A stretch of 64,000 nucleotides of DNA from CAZHWT01 sp964536215 (GCA_964536215.1 CAZHWT010000003.1:14399-78398); one strand, 5' to 3'; shown: positions 9,204 through 18,022, numbered from the stretch's first letter. Program-made: numbers and translations. The notes: generated by a model from the letters alone, not told the origin.

Positions 9204-9716
9204 ATGAAGACTGATCAAGCGGTTGAGATGTTTTGTCAGACGTGCGGTGGGCCAATTCGTGGCACATACCCGATTGTTTGTCCACAGTGTGGCGCTAAGA
9301 CCCGGTTACCTATATATCCGGTTGGCGTAGCACTGGTTCAGGTCAAGGCGGAGCACAGATCGGGCATACTAGTTATTCGGCGGGCTATCCGGCCATCCCA
9401 AGGACAATGGGCGCTCATTGGTGGGTTTGCCAATCCAGGCGAAACCGCTATCGCAGCGGCGGCCAGAGAAGTAAAAGAGGAGATAGGTCTGACCCTAACG
9501 GTTGAAGATTTGGGGTATTGGGGCGAGGCTCCGGCGACGGACGGAGACCGATTACTACTCTTTTATCTATCCCGTCCAATGAGCCCAAACGAGCTCAGCG
9601 ACTACCGCCTAGATCCAGCTGAGGTCGACGACCTAAGAGTTGCTTATGCCCCAGAGGAGTTGGCTTTCTCAACTCACACCGATATGTTGCAGGCTTATTT
9701 TGCCTCAATATCATAG
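9204..9716 (+). CDS. Zinc-ribbon Nudix hydrolase
   Basis: This 170-residue protein has an N-terminal zinc ribbon (CQTCGG...CPQCG, residues about 11-31), then a Nudix fold with the box GGFANPGETAIAA...REVKEEIGL (about 73-95). The ribbon-plus-Nudix order recalls NudC-type NADH pyrophosphatases and relatives, but the NudC-specific SQPWPFPxS array is absent, so the substrate is open. The leader repeats CCGTTTTAGTCAG (9177-9189), also present before the neighbouring Nudix gene, which suggests an old duplication of the upstream region or a shared control signal. A terminator follows at 9729. Confidence 0.88.
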   Translation: MKTDQAVEMFCQTCGGPIRGTYPIVCPQCGAKTRLPIYPVGVALVQVKAEHRSGILVIRRAIRPSQGQWALIGGFANPGETAIAAAAREVKEEIGLTLTVEDLGYWGEAPATDGDRLLLFYLSRPMSPNELSDYRLDPAEVDDLRVAYAPEELAFSTHTDMLQAYFASIS

Positions 9717-9728
9717 GCTGTGAGACTG

Positions 9729-9763
9729 GCCCCGACGCACATCAGGTGTGTCGGGGCTATTTT
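9729..9763 (+). terminator. Intrinsic terminator after the second Nudix gene
   Basis: A 12-bp stem, GCCCCGACGCAC pairing with GTGTGTCGGGGC (one G-T pair), has a short loop and is followed by TATTTTA. Confidence 0.9.
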
Positions 9764-9866
9764 ACTTTATAAACTTCCATCAACACTTCTGTCCTGCCAG
9801 GTGGAGGAGCGTAATGAGCTTCCACCCAGGTTGGGATTGATAATGAAATAGGTTAAATTGTGTCAC

Positions 9867-9912
9867 AGAATGCGTCCTGGAGGCCTGCAAAGGGTTTAGA
9901 AAGGCCGATAGT
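9867..9912 (+). repeat. Dispersed 46-bp repeat, copy 1
   Basis: This stretch, beginning AGAATGCGTCCTGGAGG, matches 49108-49153 with about five mismatches. Both copies are preceded a short way upstream by GGTTAAATTG. It is non-coding here, between the Nudix terminator and the 3' end of mug. Confidence 0.8.
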
Positions 9913-9941
9913 GATAGAGAGTATGGGGGATGCGGGGCAAA

Positions 9942-10497
9942 TTAGGCCGTCTCGTGGATGGCTTGGTTGAGCTGGCCGAAGACTTCGGCTAGCTTGGTGG
10001 GGGTGTAATGGGCGTTGAGGCCGCTGGGGTTGGTTAACAACCAGACTTTTGAGGGGCCGATGAGCATATCTTGCCGGCCAACTTTTGCTTTGGGCTGATT
10101 AAAGGCGGTTCGATATGAAGTAACTCCCAAGATGGCTACCCATTCCGGCCGATATTCTTCGGTCAGTCTAACCAGCCGTTGGCCACCGGCAATTAGTTCA
10201 TCCTTAGTCAACTCATCAGCCCGGACGGTGGGACGGGAGACAATATTAGTAATGCCAATACCCAAATCCAACAGCTCAGTGTTTTGGTATGGGGTAAAAA
10301 GAGTCGGGGTTAAGCCGCCCGCGTAGAGGGCTGGCCAAAACCGGTTGCCAGGATGGGCAAAGTGGTGCCGGGCCCAAGCCGTATATAAGCCGGGATTTAT
10401 GCCAACTAGGAGTAGTTTGAGGTTGAGGGCAATAACATCGGGAACGGTATTATTAACTGCAGCCAGCAAATCGGCTTTGGTAGGAGAGGTAGCCATG
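9942..10497 (-). CDS. mug: G:T/U mismatch-specific DNA glycosylase
   Basis: This enzyme removes uracil or thymine from G mismatches (base-excision repair, uracil-DNA glycosylase superfamily, MUG family). The active-site motif GINPGLYTAWARHHFAHPGN is near residue 30, and the second motif NPSGLNAHY is near the C-terminus; both are characteristic. I place the start at the ATG at 10497 (184 aa) rather than a GTG further upstream, because TATACT (10504-10509 on the minus strand) ends exactly 6 nt before this ATG, giving a leaderless message. It is divergent from the ATP-grasp gene across a 92-bp region. Confidence 0.93.
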
Positions 10498-10503
10498 ACT
10501 TTA

Positions 10504-10509
10504 GTATAC
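10504..10509 (-). promoter_or_regulatory. -10 box of leaderless mug
   Basis: TATACT on the minus strand is followed by AAAGTC and then the ATG at 10497. No ribosome-binding site fits and the -35 is poor. Confidence 0.55.
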
Positions 10510-10577
10510 CCCGGACCCACAACTCAGCTCCTCTCGCAGAGCAAAACACCTATCTACTCAGAACGGAAAGTGGATGA

Positions 10578-10583
10578 TATGAT
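10578..10583 (+). promoter_or_regulatory. -10 box of the leaderless ATP-grasp gene
   Basis: TATGAT is followed by ACGCGT and then the ATG at 10590. There is no Shine-Dalgarno, and the -35 region is weak. Confidence 0.5.
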
Positions 10584-10589
10584 ACGCGT

Positions 10590-11672
10590 ATGGCTTTTTC
10601 TCCCCGTTACTCAGTTTTACTGGAAATATTAACCTCAATCGCACCCGCTATGGGGATTGAGATTCTGACCGATCCGGAGTGGCAGACGGCTGGGCAAATT
10701 ACTTTTGCCAATGGTCGGCGGCGCTACTTTAAATATAATAGCCTGGATATTAATCCCTTTGGGGCGGCAACCATTGCTCAGGATAAAGATTACGCATCTT
10801 TTTTTATGGAGCAGTTTGGTTATCCAGTAGTGCCGGGTAGTCGGACCTTCTTTTCGACCAGATGGAGCCAGTCGCTGGGGATTACCGGTCGCGGTTTGAC
10901 AGAGGCGTTTGAATATGCGCAGCAGTTAGGCTTTCCAGTAATTGTTAAACCCAACGGTGGCAGCTTAGGTAAGGGGGTGGCTTTAGTGCGTCAGCCAGAT
11001 GAATTCAAGCCAGCTATGCGAGCGGTCTTGACTCGACATAGAGTCGGCTTAGTGCAAACGGTAGTACCAGGTGATGATTTTAGGGTTGTGGTGCTGGATA
11101 ACCGGGTTATGGCGGCTTACCAGCGATTACCACTCCATATTCTCGGTGATGGAGAGCATACGGTTGAACAGCTTCTGAGCCAAAAATTAGCTGGCTTAGC
11201 TGAACAGCATCGACATGTGGCGATACCAGCGCATGACAGCCGCCTAGAAAGTAAATTACGAGCCCAAGACTTAACTATGAATACTGTTGTCGAACCGGGG
11301 CGGCGAGTGGTGCTGCTGGATAACGCTAATCTTTCGAGTGGCGGCGAGGCAGTCGACGTAACCGAAAGCATGCATCCCGAATTTGCCCGACAAGCCGTCC
11401 AATTAACCAAGGATATGGGCTTACGTTTGTGTGGCGTAGATATTATGGTCGATGGCGACATTAGTCAGGTGCCAGATAAGTGGTGGGTTATAGAGATTAA
11501 CGCTTCGCCAGGCCTGGATCATTTTGCCCAAGGTGGCCCCATTCAGAGACAGAGAGTAGAGTGGCTTTATCAGGCTGTGCTGGAAAAAATGGCTGAGGAG
11601 GTGGCCATACCGTTGCCAGCCGTGAATACGCGCTTAGTAGAACCAGCCGCTCTTTCTGAAGTTGGCGACTAG
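10590..11672 (+). CDS. Cyanophycin-synthetase-like ATP-grasp ligase
   Basis: This 360-residue protein has ATP-grasp features. FPVIVKPNGGSLGKGV (about 110-127) is the ATP-binding Lys and glycine-rich loop, VQTVVPGDDFRVVVLD (about 150-166) matches the cyanophycin synthetase/RimK group, and WWVIEINASPGLDHF (about 290-305) supplies the Mg-binding Glu and Asn. It lacks the N-terminal and Mur-ligase-like C-terminal domains of true cyanophycin synthetase (about 870 aa). A small amide- or peptide-forming ligase is therefore more likely; the substrate is unknown. It overlaps no gene but sits 8 nt before the glycosylase gene, so the two form an operon. Confidence 0.88.
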   Translation: MAFSPRYSVLLEILTSIAPAMGIEILTDPEWQTAGQITFANGRRRYFKYNSLDINPFGAATIAQDKDYASFFMEQFGYPVVPGSRTFFSTRWSQSLGITGRGLTEAFEYAQQLGFPVIVKPNGGSLGKGVALVRQPDEFKPAMRAVLTRHRVGLVQTVVPGDDFRVVVLDNRVMAAYQRLPLHILGDGEHTVEQLLSQKLAGLAEQHRHVAIPAHDSRLESKLRAQDLTMNTVVEPGRRVVLLDNANLSSGGEAVDVTESMHPEFARQAVQLTKDMGLRLCGVDIMVDGDISQVPDKWWVIEINASPGLDHFAQGGPIQRQRVEWLYQAVLEKMAEEVAIPLPAVNTRLVEPAALSEVGD

Positions 11673-11680
11673 TATTTGGT

Positions 11681-12487
11681 ATGCAAGTTGACGATTTTAA
11701 AGATTTACTCAGACAAAAAGGTCGAGAACTCTATCGCGATATGCCGTGGCGCAGTGATACCCGAGCTTACTATATTTTGGTCAGCGAGTTAATGTTGCAG
11801 CAAACCCAAGTTGATAGAGTTATACCTAAATTTGAGGCTTTTGTATCGGCATTCCCTGATGAATCTGTCTTAGCCAAAGCTGGCCTAGCTGAAGTCTTAA
11901 GGTTGTGGCAAGGGTTGGGTTATAACCGGCGAGCCAAATATTTACAACTGGCGGCGCAAAAAATCATGTCTGAGCATGGCGGCCGGATGCCCCAAGAAAA
12001 GGCAGATTTGTTAGATTTACCTGGAGTGGGACAGAATACAGCCGGAGCTATTAGCGTGTACGCTTTTAATCTGCCCGTCGTTTTTATTGAAACTAATGTA
12101 CGGACGGTCTACTTCCATCACTTCTTTCAGGATAATTCAGCCGTTTCTGATCGAGAACTGTGGCCGCTTTTAGAGCAGACGTTGGATTACGAATCGCCGC
12201 GGTCGTTCTATTGGGCGCTGATGGATTATGGGTCTTGGTTAAAGCGGCAAGGAATTAAGAATGTATCCCAGAGCAAGCATTACAAAAAGCAATCGGCCTT
12301 ATCTGGTAGCGTGCGGCAGGTTAGAGGTCAGATTATTAAGGCGTTAACCGAGGCGGAGCTATCAGCACAGGAGCTAGCCGAGTGGTCGGCAGTCGATGAG
12401 CGGGTCGAGAAAGCGATGGCAGGACTAGTTAGGGATGAGTTGGTGGAAGTGAGTGAAGTGGGGGTGAAGTTGGTGGGGAGCAGATAG
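11681..12487 (+). CDS. mutY: MutY-like DNA glycosylase lacking the Fe-S cluster
   Basis: This 268-residue helix-hairpin-helix glycosylase is related to MutY. The catalytic Glu is in SELMLQQTQV (Glu36) and the HhH is LPGVGQNTAGAI (about 113-124). The position that holds Asp in MutY (LDGNV) is Glu137 here (FIETNVRTV). The usual four-Cys Fe-S loop after the HhH-GPD core is missing; I see no cysteine in the whole protein. The C-terminal NUDT1-like recognition domain of full-length MutY (about 350 aa) is replaced by a short winged-helix-like tail. It is probably still a base-excision glycosylase, but the specificity (A opposite 8-oxoG) is inferred. It is in an operon with the ATP-grasp gene. Confidence 0.85.
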   Translation: MQVDDFKDLLRQKGRELYRDMPWRSDTRAYYILVSELMLQQTQVDRVIPKFEAFVSAFPDESVLAKAGLAEVLRLWQGLGYNRRAKYLQLAAQKIMSEHGGRMPQEKADLLDLPGVGQNTAGAISVYAFNLPVVFIETNVRTVYFHHFFQDNSAVSDRELWPLLEQTLDYESPRSFYWALMDYGSWLKRQGIKNVSQSKHYKKQSALSGSVRQVRGQIIKALTEAELSAQELAEWSAVDERVEKAMAGLVRDELVEVSEVGVKLVGSR

Positions 12488-12946
12488 AGAGGCGAATTAT
12501 GGAGGTGCTTGTGAGAGGAGCGGAATGAGGGTAGGGAGAGGGCGAGCAGGCTAATAGACGAGTTGACGAGTAGGCAAGTTGGCACGTCGGGAGTCGGCAC
12601 GTTAAAGGCCAAGAGACAAGAGTCCAAATTCCAAACAAAGGTTTACGTTGCAAGAAATAAATAACACCACTAGTACTAAAATCACCTTAATCGTTAACCC
12701 CGATTTAATCGGGGTCGGGTCGAGAATGACATGAATTAAGGGCGAGGTATGAATTACAGGTTACGGGAGCGAATTAGCAAAGACTGGCCGCCTTGCTGTC
12801 TTGCTATCTTGCTAGCTCCTAGATTGAATAACCAAGCATAGCCTGTCCGCCTCCGGCGGAAACAAATGAATAACCAAGTAGCCCACAACTAGTACCCATT
12901 AATGCTGGACGTTGGACGGTTTTAGGCGGTATTATTAGCTGGTTGT
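12488..12946. repeat. Intergenic repeat mosaic
   Basis: No gene is visible in these 459 bp. The stretch contains a GAGTTGACGAGTAGGCAAG-type segment ending in CAAGAGTCCAAATTCCAAACAAAGG, a 17-bp palindrome CCCCGATTTAATCGGGG (12698-12714), GGGTCGAGAATGACA, a CTTGCTGTCTTGC decamer tract near 12790-12825, a TGTCCGCC hairpin (12844-12860), and TGGACGTTGGACG. The same modules recur in similar order at 51583-52062. Confidence 0.8.
12844..12860 (+). repeat. TGTCCGCC hairpin, copy 1
   Basis: TGTCCGCCTCCGGCGGA is one of six dispersed copies in this window. The short palindrome has a TCC/GGC core. Confidence 0.85.
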
Positions 12947-13861
12947 ATGTTTTCGGCTATCCTGACAATTGTAGGTTTGGCGGCGTTTGAATCGGTTTCC
13001 TCTTTAGATAACGCTATCATAAATGCCCAGGTGCTTTCGACTATGCAGGAGAAAGCGCGACGTTGGTTTTTGAGTTGGGGGATTTTGATTGCTGTGTTTG
13101 GGGTGCGAGGCATTCTGCCATTATTGATCGTTTGGGTGGCCAACCCTAGCTTGGGCCCCATTGGAGCATTAACTGCGACATTCTCCAGTGATCCAGCAGC
13201 CGGACAGGCTATTGCCCATACGGCTCCGATGCTACTGGCTGGCGGCGGCGTCTTTCTGCTATTTCTATTTGCCCACTGGTTGTTTCTGGAAGAAAAGCAC
13301 TATGGCTTTATCCATGAGCGGCACGTTCATAAATATGGGACGTGGTTCTATGCCGTCATGTCAATCGCGCTGTCAGCTATTGTCTGGTTAGCCCTGCAAA
13401 GCAATGAGATGGTGGCCTTTGGGGCAGTCGTCGGCTCCACGGCGTTTTTTATCACCCACGGCTTTAAGGAGCAAGCTGAGAAAAAGGAGAAGGATCTACT
13501 TGAAGCCAGGATTGATCGGTCGGACTTCTCTAAGATATTGTATCTGGAAGCCATTGATACGACTTTTTCGATTGATGGTGTGCTGGGAGCGTTTGCTTTT
13601 ACTTTTTCGATTCCATTTATTTTGATTGGCAACGGGCTAGGAGCCATTATTGTCCGGCAAATGACCGTCAGCAATGTAGAGCGGGTCAAGCGGTACCCCT
13701 ATCTTAAAAACGGAGCCATGTACAGCATTCTTATTCTCGGCATTATCATGATAGCCCATGCTTTTGGCAGTCATATCCCGGAGTGGCTGTCGCCAGTGTG
13801 TACTATTTTGATTATCGGTTACTTCTGGTGGAGGTCAGTTAAAGAGTCTGCACCTGCCTGA
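12947..13861 (+). CDS. DUF475 (TerC-like) integral membrane protein
   Basis: This 304-residue polytopic membrane protein has about 8-9 hydrophobic segments. The N-terminal signature FESVSSLDNAIINAQVL and the later repeat EAIDTTFSIDGVLGAFAF give the acidic pair of motifs seen in the DUF475/TerC superfamily, whose members are linked to metal-ion export and tellurite or manganese tolerance. The two half-motifs suggest an internal duplication, normal for this superfamily. The ATG at 12947 has no obvious ribosome-binding site; TATTAT (12930-12935) lies 11 nt upstream, giving a very short leader. Its substrate is not known from sequence. Confidence 0.87.
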   Translation: MFSAILTIVGLAAFESVSSLDNAIINAQVLSTMQEKARRWFLSWGILIAVFGVRGILPLLIVWVANPSLGPIGALTATFSSDPAAGQAIAHTAPMLLAGGGVFLLFLFAHWLFLEEKHYGFIHERHVHKYGTWFYAVMSIALSAIVWLALQSNEMVAFGAVVGSTAFFITHGFKEQAEKKEKDLLEARIDRSDFSKILYLEAIDTTFSIDGVLGAFAFTFSIPFILIGNGLGAIIVRQMTVSNVERVKRYPYLKNGAMYSILILGIIMIAHAFGSHIPEWLSPVCTILIIGYFWWRSVKESAPA

Positions 13862-13919
13862 CAAAGCTCCCGTCATACTGAATTGCGTTGTGACAAAAAT
13901 TTCCCAGAGCCTATAAGTA

Positions 13920-13948
13920 TTGTGTTTTTGGCTATATAGCGATATAAT
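13920..13948 (+). promoter_or_regulatory. glmS promoter
   Basis: TTGTGT (13920-13925), 17-bp spacer and consensus TATAAT (13943-13948). The leader is about 53 nt and ends in AAGGAG before the ATG. I see no glmS ribozyme fold in so short a leader. Confidence 0.6.
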
Positions 13949-14007
13949 CCGCGCATTGCTTAGCCGCTTGGCCGAAGCACGTTTACAAATCAAGGAGTAG
14001 GCAGACA

Positions 14008-15765
14008 ATGTGTGGCATTCTTGCATACGTTGGGGACAAGCAAAAAGTCCTGACGCTGTTGTCGCTTTTGAGAAAGCTTGAGTATCGGGGCTATGATTCT
14101 TGGGGAGTAAGCATCCGTCGCGGGAACAAAGTGGTGATTCGCAAAAAAACTGGCCGGGTTAGCGAGACTTTTGTGACTTCACAGACCGACATGGCTTTGG
14201 GTCACACCCGCTGGGCCACTGAAGGTGCGGTCACCAAGCAAAACTCGCACCCTCATGCTGGCTGCAGTCAGCACCTGGCGCTGGTCCACAACGGCGAAAT
14301 CCTCAATTTCCGGGCCTTGAAAGAGCGAATGATGGCCCAAGGCCATTCTTTTGCCTCACAAACGGACAGTGAGGTGGTCATCCATATGGTCGAAGAAGAG
14401 CTGTCGACCGGCAAGTCTCTACGAGACGCGGCGGCGGCAGTGTTTGCCCAACTGGAGGGCTATAACGCCATTATCATCATGGATACTCGCGGTCGACAAA
14501 TTGTCGGCATCAGCAATGGCACCCCCTTATTGGTGGGGACAGATGGTGTTCATCAGGCACTGGCTTCAGACACTCTAGCTTTCAGCGGATTGGCAACACA
14601 CTATTACCGTTTGGAGTCCGGAGAGTCAGTTGTGCTCAACCTGGGTAAGCCGATTGAGCTATACACAACTGACGGACAGCCAATCAGTCCGCAGTTTGAG
14701 GAACTCAATGTTGCCGAACTATCGACCGATCTCAAGGGCTTCAACCATTATCTGCCCAAGGAAGTGGCCGACCAGCCGGAGGTCATCGCGGCACTGCCTG
14801 ACTGTGCTCGGCAAGAGATTTACCAACTGGCTGCGGCTATCCGACAGTCAAATCGGGTGATTTTCACTGGCTGCGGTACCAGCGAGCATGCGGCGATGTC
14901 AGGGGCTAAGTTCTTCCGAACTATCGCCAATCGCATTATCGAGACGGTGCCTGGCTCGGAGTTCAAATATGAAGCTAAGCTGATTGGTCCTGGTTGCCTA
15001 GTGGTAGCCCTATCGCAAAGCGGCGAGACTGCCGATATGATCAAGGCAGTGGCCGTGGCCAAAAAGCAGGGCGCCCGAGTGGCGGCTCTGATCAATGTTC
15101 GCGGCTCAACCCTTGACCACATGGTCGACATGCGCGTCCACATGAGGGCTGGCCCTGAGATTTGCGTATTGTCCACCAAGGACTATACGGCTAAGCTGGC
15201 CGCATTACTGCTGACTGCCTATGCCACGGTTGATCAGTACGAAGAAGGGGTTAGTCGAATTCATGAGGCGGCAAGGGCCATGCGGACCATGCTGGCCAAC
15301 AAGCAGTGGACAAATCAGCTGCAGACTACAGCTGAAACCATTTGCGACCAGGAACATCTGTTCGTCCTAGGCAGCGATCATGGTGTGCCCACAGCCAAGG
15401 AGGCAGCCCTTAAGATTAAGGAGGTTACATACCGACACGCCGAAGATTTCGCAGCTGGAGAACTCAAGCACGGGGTTATCGCCTTGACAGATCAAGGTAC
15501 TCCGTTCTTGGTTTTCGCGCCTCGGGATGATACCCGCACCGATATGATTAAGGCAGCCGGGGAAGTTAAAACCCGCGGTGCATACATTATTGGCGTCGGG
15601 CCGACTGATCCGGTTTTTGACATGACGATCGAATGTCCGGACCTGGGAATTGCCAATCCGATCATTCAGGCGCCGGTGGGGCAACTGTTGGGGTACTACT
15701 GGGCGTTGCTACTTGGTAACAATCCGGACCGGCCCCGCAATCTGGCCAAGTCAGTCACGGTCTAG
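14008..15765 (+). CDS. glmS: Glutamine--fructose-6-phosphate aminotransferase
   Basis: This enzyme makes glucosamine-6-phosphate from fructose-6-phosphate and glutamine, the first step to UDP-GlcNAc for peptidoglycan and surface polysaccharides. Its 585 residues are in the normal range. The N-terminal nucleophile Cys2 is in MCGILAYVG, followed by the glutaminase motifs GHTRWATEG and HNGEI. Two SIS sugar-isomerase domains follow (TGCGTSEHAA and SQSGETADM; VLGSDHGVPTAKEAALKIKE). The usual C-terminal LAKSVTVE ends here as LAKSVTV. AAGGAG sets the start. Its product may feed the polymer genes at 41-46 kb. Confidence 0.97.
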   Translation: MCGILAYVGDKQKVLTLLSLLRKLEYRGYDSWGVSIRRGNKVVIRKKTGRVSETFVTSQTDMALGHTRWATEGAVTKQNSHPHAGCSQHLALVHNGEILNFRALKERMMAQGHSFASQTDSEVVIHMVEEELSTGKSLRDAAAAVFAQLEGYNAIIIMDTRGRQIVGISNGTPLLVGTDGVHQALASDTLAFSGLATHYYRLESGESVVLNLGKPIELYTTDGQPISPQFEELNVAELSTDLKGFNHYLPKEVADQPEVIAALPDCARQEIYQLAAAIRQSNRVIFTGCGTSEHAAMSGAKFFRTIANRIIETVPGSEFKYEAKLIGPGCLVVALSQSGETADMIKAVAVAKKQGARVAALINVRGSTLDHMVDMRVHMRAGPEICVLSTKDYTAKLAALLLTAYATVDQYEEGVSRIHEAARAMRTMLANKQWTNQLQTTAETICDQEHLFVLGSDHGVPTAKEAALKIKEVTYRHAEDFAAGELKHGVIALTDQGTPFLVFAPRDDTRTDMIKAAGEVKTRGAYIIGVGPTDPVFDMTIECPDLGIANPIIQAPVGQLLGYYWALLLGNNPDRPRNLAKSVTV

Positions 15766-15774
15766 AAAGGAGAG

Positions 15775-15816
15775 AAAGCGCCGCTTGAGCAATCGAGCGG
15801 CGCTTTTCTTTTTGGG
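15775..15816 (+). terminator. Intrinsic terminator after glmS
   Basis: The stem AAAGCGCCGCT pairs with AGCGGCGCTTT around a short loop and is followed by TTCTTTTT. Confidence 0.92.
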
Positions 15817-15825
15817 GCATTAAAT

Positions 15826-15841
15826 GGCTATTTAAATAGCC
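15826..15841. repeat. AT-rich palindrome, copy 1
   Basis: Perfect palindrome GGCTATTTAAATAGCC, followed by TTTTAATTGGATATTTAT. It sits between the convergent stops of glmS and the SRAP gene. Relatives lie at 29513, 34985 and 55164. Confidence 0.85.
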
Positions 15842-15864
15842 TTTTAATTGGATATTTATGAGAT

Positions 15865-16539
15865 TTATTTAGAATTAATTGGCTTAATGAGCGCCGACTG
15901 ATTATTAGTGACGGTGTTGACGGCTGATGAAACAGTGTTCATTTGCATTTGAGCAGCGTCAAACGGCTTTAGCATGGTGCGCAGAAATTCGGTGTCTTGA
16001 TTAGTTGGGTCTAGCCAGGCATCTTCAAACTGCTCTTGCAAAATAACCGGCATGCGATCGTGAACTGGGGCGATAAGCTGATTGGCTTGAGTAGTGATAA
16101 CGGTATAGGTCTCCAATGGCGTACCGTCGGGCTGACGCCAGGACTCCCAGAGTCCGGCAAAGGCAAACAGGTCGTGGTCCCGCAGTCGAATATACTCTGG
16201 CGTTTTGGTTTTATCATTATTTTGCCGCCACTCATAAAAGCCTGAAGCGGGCACTAGGCAGCGTTGTTGTTTAAAAGCGTGGCGAAATGAGGGCTTATTT
16301 TCAATCCCTTCAGAGCGGGCGTTAATCATTTTGTACCCTACATTCGGCTCCTTAACCCACGAAGGCACCAGACCCCATTTCATCATTTTGACAGCATTGC
16401 GTGGGCCATCGGCCACAATTACTGGCATGACTTGGCCCGGAGCAATATTATAGCTGGGCCGGAGGGTTGGCGTGTGTAGTATTACCTGAAACCGGCCAGC
16501 TAATTTCTTTATATCAGTCAGTGTATATCGACCGCACAT
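15865..16539 (-). CDS. SRAP/HMCES-family abasic-site protein
   Basis: This protein crosslinks to abasic sites in single-stranded DNA and so shields them (the HMCES/YedK family). At 224 residues it has normal length. The required Cys2 is exposed after Met removal in MCGRYTL. Other family motifs are YNIAPGQ, WGLVPSWVKE, NARSEGIENKPSFR, CLVPASGFYEW (the Glu is part of the active site) and HDRMPVIL. TAGAAT (16546-16551, minus strand) ends 6 nt before the ATG, so translation is probably leaderless. It lies near the Y-family polymerase, mug and the mutY-like gene, which fits a damage-tolerance neighbourhood. Confidence 0.95.
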   Translation of the reverse strand: MCGRYTLTDIKKLAGRFQVILHTPTLRPSYNIAPGQVMPVIVADGPRNAVKMMKWGLVPSWVKEPNVGYKMINARSEGIENKPSFRHAFKQQRCLVPASGFYEWRQNNDKTKTPEYIRLRDHDLFAFAGLWESWRQPDGTPLETYTVITTQANQLIAPVHDRMPVILQEQFEDAWLDPTNQDTEFLRTMLKPFDAAQMQMNTVSSAVNTVTNNQSALIKPINSK

Positions 16540-16545
16540 TGGTCT

Positions 16546-16551
16546 ATTCTA
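16546..16551 (-). promoter_or_regulatory. -10 box of the leaderless SRAP gene
   Basis: TAGAAT on the minus strand is followed by AGACCA and the ATG at 16539. No Shine-Dalgarno is present. Confidence 0.55.
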
Positions 16552-16582
16552 CCTTATTGAGCGGTTTAAGATACGAGGTACA

Positions 16583-16750
16583 AGATACAAGATTAAAGAT
16601 CCAGACATAATACCTAAGGTCTACGTCTTAAGATTTAGAATAAGATTTAAACAACAAATACGTCACTAGCTACTGTTTTGTGGTTCCATCTTATTCTGCG
16701 CCTTGTTCTTTGAACCTTGATGTTATGTCTGGATCTTTAATCTTGTATCT
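16583..16750. repeat. Long inverted repeat element, copy 1 (168 bp)
   Basis: The 28-bp arms 16583-16610 and 16723-16750 are perfect reverse complements. Inside, AGAATAAG and CTTATTCT form a second nested pair. The element abuts the 3' end of the Y-family polymerase gene. A related element with the same arm words (AAGATCCA, ATACAA) lies at 54975-55116. Confidence 0.88.
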
Positions 16751-16759
16751 TACGTTTAG

Positions 16760-18022
16760 CTACTCCATGCTATCTCCGTTAAACACATAGGCTTCCATAT
16801 CTTTGCCACCGCCAAAGGCAACGCGGTTGAGGACCATGGTGGCGGGGAGCATGGTGGCAGGGTGAATGGTGTTGCGACCCCACGCATGCTCGATTGCATC
16901 GACGGCTTGATACAAGGCCTGTTTTTGGGGCAGATTGTCAAAGTAATTAAGTTGCAACTGAGCGCTATTGGTTAAGTCGAATACGCCCACATCAACGTTA
17001 CTGACGTAGTCTCTGGGTAGCTGGTAAAAGAGTTTTTTGAGGCAGGTAATAATGTCTGACCCAGAAAAGATAGGGTGGGGAGCCCGGCAATGAGCATAAG
17101 CTCGCTGACCGTTGCGGTAGCGGAAACCCAGCATAACGCCAAAGCAATGAAAGCCGGCGATGCGCATACGGCTACTGGCTTTCCAGGCCAGATTGGCCAT
17201 GACCGGAAAAATGTGGTCGGGGTTAATGATGGGGACCTTAACGGTGTGAGTATTGCTAAAGCTTTTGCGGCCAAATTCGATATTGTCGACTTCCCAGCCA
17301 CGCAGCCGGGCAAACCAGTCATCACCCACCACGCTCTTAAAACCAGCGTGCATGTCGTGCATAGATTGCTGGAACATTTCCATAACCGTAAATACTCCCA
17401 CCCGAGCCAGACGGGTTTTGTAGCCAATATTAATGCCCGGCAAATCAATGAGGTCCAATGACTGGTAGATCTGGCGAAAATTATGGCTGTCGATACTATC
17501 TAACCCATCTGGCTTATGTAAGCCAGCCGCCAGCTTGGCCAGCGACCGGTTAGGGGCGATGCCGGCCGAGACGGTTAAATAATTGCCGATCTCATCTTTA
17601 ATTCGTTGCTTAATTTCCTGAGCAATAGTGACAATGCCACGTTTGAGTGCGGGGGTATTCTCCATATGTATGACAAATTCATCGACCGATTTAGCCGCTA
17701 CCCGATCACTGTAATCCTCTAGAATTTTGCGGAACTTAAGATGAACAAACCGATATTTATTAAAGTCTGGTGGGACAATGACTAACTCTGGGCAGAGCTG
17801 TTTGCAGTCTTTGACTCGCATACCAGTTTTGCAGCCGCGCTTTTTAGCGTCAACCGAAGCCGCCAACACGCAACCATTGGGGGTGGTATAGGCTGCCACA
17901 GCCATGGGTCGATGGCGCAGCAGGGGATTGGCCTGCTGCTCAACCGTGGCAAAGCAGGAGTTTAAGTCGACGTGCAGCACAGTTGGCGCGGCCGGATTAA
18001 AGTAGTCATTCGCCTTGTCCAT
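16760..18022 (-). CDS. Y-family translesion DNA polymerase
   Basis: This is a 420-residue UmuC/DinB-superfamily polymerase. The first metal-binding Asp is in LHVDLNSCFATVE (near residue 18), and the catalytic pair is in KSVDEFVIHM (SVDE, about 119). A helix-hairpin-helix follows near LDLIDLPGINIGYKTRL and then a little-finger domain. The frame stays open upstream, but I choose the ATG at 18022 (MDKANDYF) because it overlaps the small upstream gene by 17 nt and gives normal family length. The overlap implies translational coupling. It could be a DinB or ImuB/UmuC subgroup member; the intact acidic residues argue for an active polymerase rather than an inactive ImuB. Confidence 0.92.
   Translation of the reverse strand: MDKANDYFNPAAPTVLHVDLNSCFATVEQQANPLLRHRPMAVAAYTTPNGCVLAASVDAKKRGCKTGMRVKDCKQLCPELVIVPPDFNKYRFVHLKFRKILEDYSDRVAAKSVDEFVIHMENTPALKRGIVTIAQEIKQRIKDEIGNYLTVSAGIAPNRSLAKLAAGLHKPDGLDSIDSHNFRQIYQSLDLIDLPGINIGYKTRLARVGVFTVMEMFQQSMHDMHAGFKSVVGDDWFARLRGWEVDNIEFGRKSFSNTHTVKVPIINPDHIFPVMANLAWKASSRMRIAGFHCFGVMLGFRYRNGQRAYAHCRAPHPIFSGSDIITCLKKLFYQLPRDYVSNVDVGVFDLTNSAQLQLNYFDNLPQKQALYQAVDAIEHAWGRNTIHPATMLPATMVLNRVAFGGGKDMEAYVFNGDSME

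Noticed and set aside
13949..14007. glmS ribozyme
   Set aside because: The leader is about 50 nt, far too short for the ribozyme, and no pseudoknot core is visible.
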